Shown here one piece after another: positions 61,221-64,000 of a stretch of DNA of 64,000 nt. This stretch comes from Ampullaceana balthica (Eukaryota > Mollusca > Gastropoda > Lymnaeidae): assembly GCA_944989445.1 (NCBI GenBank), contig CALYLW010000972.1:162578-226577 (forward strand), given 5' to 3'. Every line of letters begins with the position of its first letter. Positions within the stretch are counted from its first letter, which is position 1. Under the pieces are notes generated by a model, which was not told the origin of the DNA, did not search any database, and saw only the letters and a list, made by a program, of their open reading frames with translations. Position numbers and translations under genes: made by a program.

Positions 61221-62829
61221 ATCACATAGTGCTTGTTGTAGAACACATACAGCTTGTTGTAGATCACATAGTGCTTGTTGTAGACCACATAGTGCTTGTT
61301 GTAGAACACATAGTGCTTGTTGTAGAACACATACTGCTTGTTGTAGACCACATACTGCTTGTTGTAGACCACATACTGCTTGTTGTAGACCACATACTGC
61401 TTGTTGTAGACCACATAGTGCTTGTTGTAGACCACATAGTGCTTGTTGTAGACCACATACTGCTTGTTGTAGACCACATACTGCTTGTTGTAGACCACAT
61501 AGTGCTTGTTGTAGACCACATACTGCTTGTTGTAGACCACATACTGCTTGTTGTAGACCACATAGTGCTTGTTGTAGACCACATACTACTTGTTGTAGAC
61601 CACAGTCTGCTTGTTGTAGACCACATACTGCTTGTTGTAGACCACATAGTGCTTGTTGTAGAACACATAGTGCTTGTTGTAGACCACATACAGCTTGTTG
61701 TAGACCACATAGTGCTTGTTGTAGACCACATAGTGCTTGTTGTAGATCACTAACTGCTTGTTGTAGACCACATAGTGCTTGTTGTAGACCACATAGTGCT
61801 TGTTGTAGATCACATACTGCTTGTTGTAGACCACATACTGCTTGTTGTAGAACACATAGTGCTTGTTGTAGAACACATACAGCTTGTTGTAGATCACATA
61901 GTGCTTGTTGTAGAACACATAGTGCTTGTTGTAGAACACATACAGCTTGTTGTAGATCACATAGTGCTTGTTGTAGACCACATACAGCTTGTTGTAGACC
62001 ACATAGTGCTTGTTGTAGACCACATACTGCTTGTTGTAGAACACATAGTGCTTGTTTTAGATCGCATAGTGCTTGTTGTAGAACACATAGTGCTTGTTTT
62101 AGATCACATAGTGCTTGTTGTAGAACACATAGTGCTTGTTGTAGATCACATAGTGCTTGTTGTAGAACACATAGTGCTTGTTGTAGAACACATACAGCTT
62201 GTTGTAGATCACATAGTGCTTGTTGTAGAACACATAGTGCTTGTTGTAGAACACATACAGCTTGCTGTAGATCACATAGTGCTTGTTGTAGACCACATAG
62301 TGCTTGTTGTAGACCACATACTGCTTGTTTTAGAACACATAGTGCTTGTTGTAGAACACATTCAGCTTGTTGTAGACCACATATTGCTTGTTGTAGACCA
62401 CATAGTGCTTGTTGTAGACCACATAGTGCTTGTTGTAGACCACATTGTGCTTGTTGTAGAACACATAGTGCTTGTTTTAGATCACATAGTGCTTGTTGTA
62501 GAACACATACTGCTTGTTGTAGATCACATACAGCTTGTTGTAGATCACATACAGCTTGTTGTAGATCACATACAGCTTGTTGTAGAACACATACTGCTTG
62601 TTGTAGACCACATACAGCTTGTTGTAGAACACATACTGCTTGTTGTAGATCACATACTGCTTGTTGTAGAACACATACAGCTTGTTGTAGATCACATAGT
62701 GCTTGTTGTAGACCACATACAGCTTGTTGTAGACCACATACAGCTTGTTGTAGATCACATAGTGCTTGTTGTAGACCACATACTGCTTGTTGTAGACCAC
62801 ATACAGCTTGTTGTAGACCACATAGTGTT

Positions 62830-63172
62830 TGTTTAGAACACATACAGCTTGTTGTAGACCACATACTGCTTGTTGAAGACCACATAGTGCTTGTTGTAGA
62901 CCACATAGTGCTTGTTGTAGACCACATACTGCTTGTTGTAGACCACATACAGCTTGTTGTAGACCACATAGTGCTTGTTGTAGACCACATACAGCTTGTT
63001 GTAGAACTTATAGTGCTTGTTGTAGAACACATACAGCTTGTTGTAGAACACATACTGCTTGTTGTAGAACACATACAGCTTGTTGTAGAACACATACTGC
63101 TTGTTGTAGACCACATAGTGCTTGTTGTAGAACACATAGTGCTTGTTGTAGAACACATACAGCTTATTGTAG
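62830..63172. repeat. higher-order duplicate block within the satellite, copy 2
   Basis: Rare markers TTGAAGACC (62873), AACTTATAG (63005) and CTTATTGTAGATC (about 63163) mirror copy 1. A private TGTTTGTTTAG deletion just before (62827) marks its left side. Confidence 0.82.
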
Positions 63173-64000
63173 ATCACATAGTGCTTGTTGTAGAACACAT
63201 ACAGCTTGTTGTAGATCACATAGTGCTTGTTGTAGACCACATAGTGCTTGTTGTGGAACACATAGTGCTTGTTGTAGAACACATACTGCTTGTTGTAGAC
63301 CACATACTGCTTGTTGTAGACCACATACTGCTTGTTGTAGACCACATACTGCTTGTTGTAGACCACATAGTGCTTGTTGTAGACCACATAGTGCTTGTTG
63401 TAGACCACATACTGCTTGTTGTAGACCACATACTGCTTGTTGTAGACCACATAGTGCTTGTTGTAGACCACATACTGCTTGTTGTAGACCACATACTGCT
63501 TGTTGTAGACCACATAGTGCTTGTTGTAGACCACATACTACTTGTTGTAGACCACATACTGCTTGTTGTAGACCACATACTGCTTGTTGTAGACCACATA
63601 GTGCTTGTTGTAGAACACATAGTGCTTGTTGTAGACCGCATACAGCTTGTTATAGACCACATAGTGCTTGTTGTAGACCACATAGTGCTTGTTGTAGAAC
63701 ACATATGCTTGTTGTAGACCACTTGTTGTAGACCACATATGCTTTTGTAGACACATTGCTTGTTGTAGACCACATAGTGCTTGTTGTAGAACACATAGTG
63801 CTTGTTGTAGACCACATAGTGCTTGTTGTAGAACACATAGTGCTTGTTGTAGACCACATAGTGCTTGTTGTAGAACACATACTGCTTGTTGTAGACCACA
63901 TAGTGCTTGTTGTAGAACACATACTGCTTGTTGTAGACCACATAGTGCTTGTTGTAGAACACATACTGCTTGTTGTAGAACACATAGTGCTTGTTTTAGA

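Larger units (their letters stand above)
47975..64000. repeat. 21-bp satellite array, about 760 units, continues past the window
   Basis: The unit is TGCTTGTTGTAGACCACATA plus C. Nearly all variation falls at two sites: GACCAC/GAACAC/GATCAC, and ATACTGC/ATAGTGC/ATACAGC/ATAATGC. Occasional 20-bp units (e.g. near 48037, 51292, 53914, 58010 and 60213) shift the frame. The left half is dominated by the GACC-ACTGC type, while 59.5-64 kb is enriched in GAAC/GATC and AGTGC types. Being 7 codons and stop-free on the minus strand in all frames, it creates very long apparent proteins (WSTTSSM, CGLQQAV, VVYNKQY; on the plus strand LVVDHIL and ACCRPHT). I see no start context, splice site or promoter supporting expression. 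Confidence 0.98.

Noticed and set aside
48132..61753. LVVDHIL and ACCRPHT repeat proteins on the plus strand
   Set aside because: Same satellite array read in forward frames; no independent coding evidence.

Overview
This is non-coding-rich eukaryotic nuclear DNA, most likely from a lophotrochozoan and probably a gastropod mollusc. The clues are a spliced gene with GT...AG borders, a class-A GPCR relic of the lineage-expanded molluscan type, degraded hAT, RTE and CR1/Jockey-type elements, a tRNA-headed SINE family, and AT-rich intergenic DNA. The species cannot be read from the window.

Only one gene looks intact: a two-exon secreted thioredoxin-fold (DsbA-like) protein (exons 4512-4991 and 7990-8184). 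Its 3.0-kb intron is almost wholly a 50-bp minisatellite built from the exon 1/intron 1 junction, so each unit carries its own GTAAGT donor. A broken GPCR lies on the minus strand at 10258-11290, with a 27-bp minisatellite where its extracellular N-terminus should be. Everything else recognisable as protein is transposon debris.

Layout. 1-4.3 kb: minisatellites, a MITE, a LINE RNase H fragment, a foldback MITE and a CR1/Jockey-like LINE 3' end. 4.3-8.2 kb: the DsbA-like gene. 8.2-10.2 kb: interspersed repeats and a nested MITE pair. 10.2-13.6 kb: the GPCR relic and two minisatellites. 13.6-19.4 kb: five more arrays and three MITE-like elements. 19.475-22.665 kb: a full-length but dead hAT transposon with an 8-bp target duplication. 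22.9-35.3 kb: a palindromic MITE, an RTE 3' end, two complete SINEs and further arrays. 35.6-37.3 kb: arrays and an inverted SINE piece. 39.928-43.594 kb: a multiply nested hAT/foldback composite with an 8-bp target duplication. 44-47.9 kb: small repeats. 47.975 kb to the end: a 21-bp satellite of roughly 760 units that runs off the window.

More than 20 minisatellite or satellite arrays with different units (14-60 bp) take up about 40% of the window. Nearly all long open reading frames here are by-products of these arrays. The satellite unit is 21 bp and stop-free in all three minus-strand frames, which yields apparent proteins of up to about 2,100 residues that should not be annotated as genes.

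I found no obvious new multi-gene system. The most unusual features are the splice-donor minisatellite, the internally duplicated satellite, the nested foldback composite, and a SINE and a LINE 3' end in the same window that share one 3' tail.
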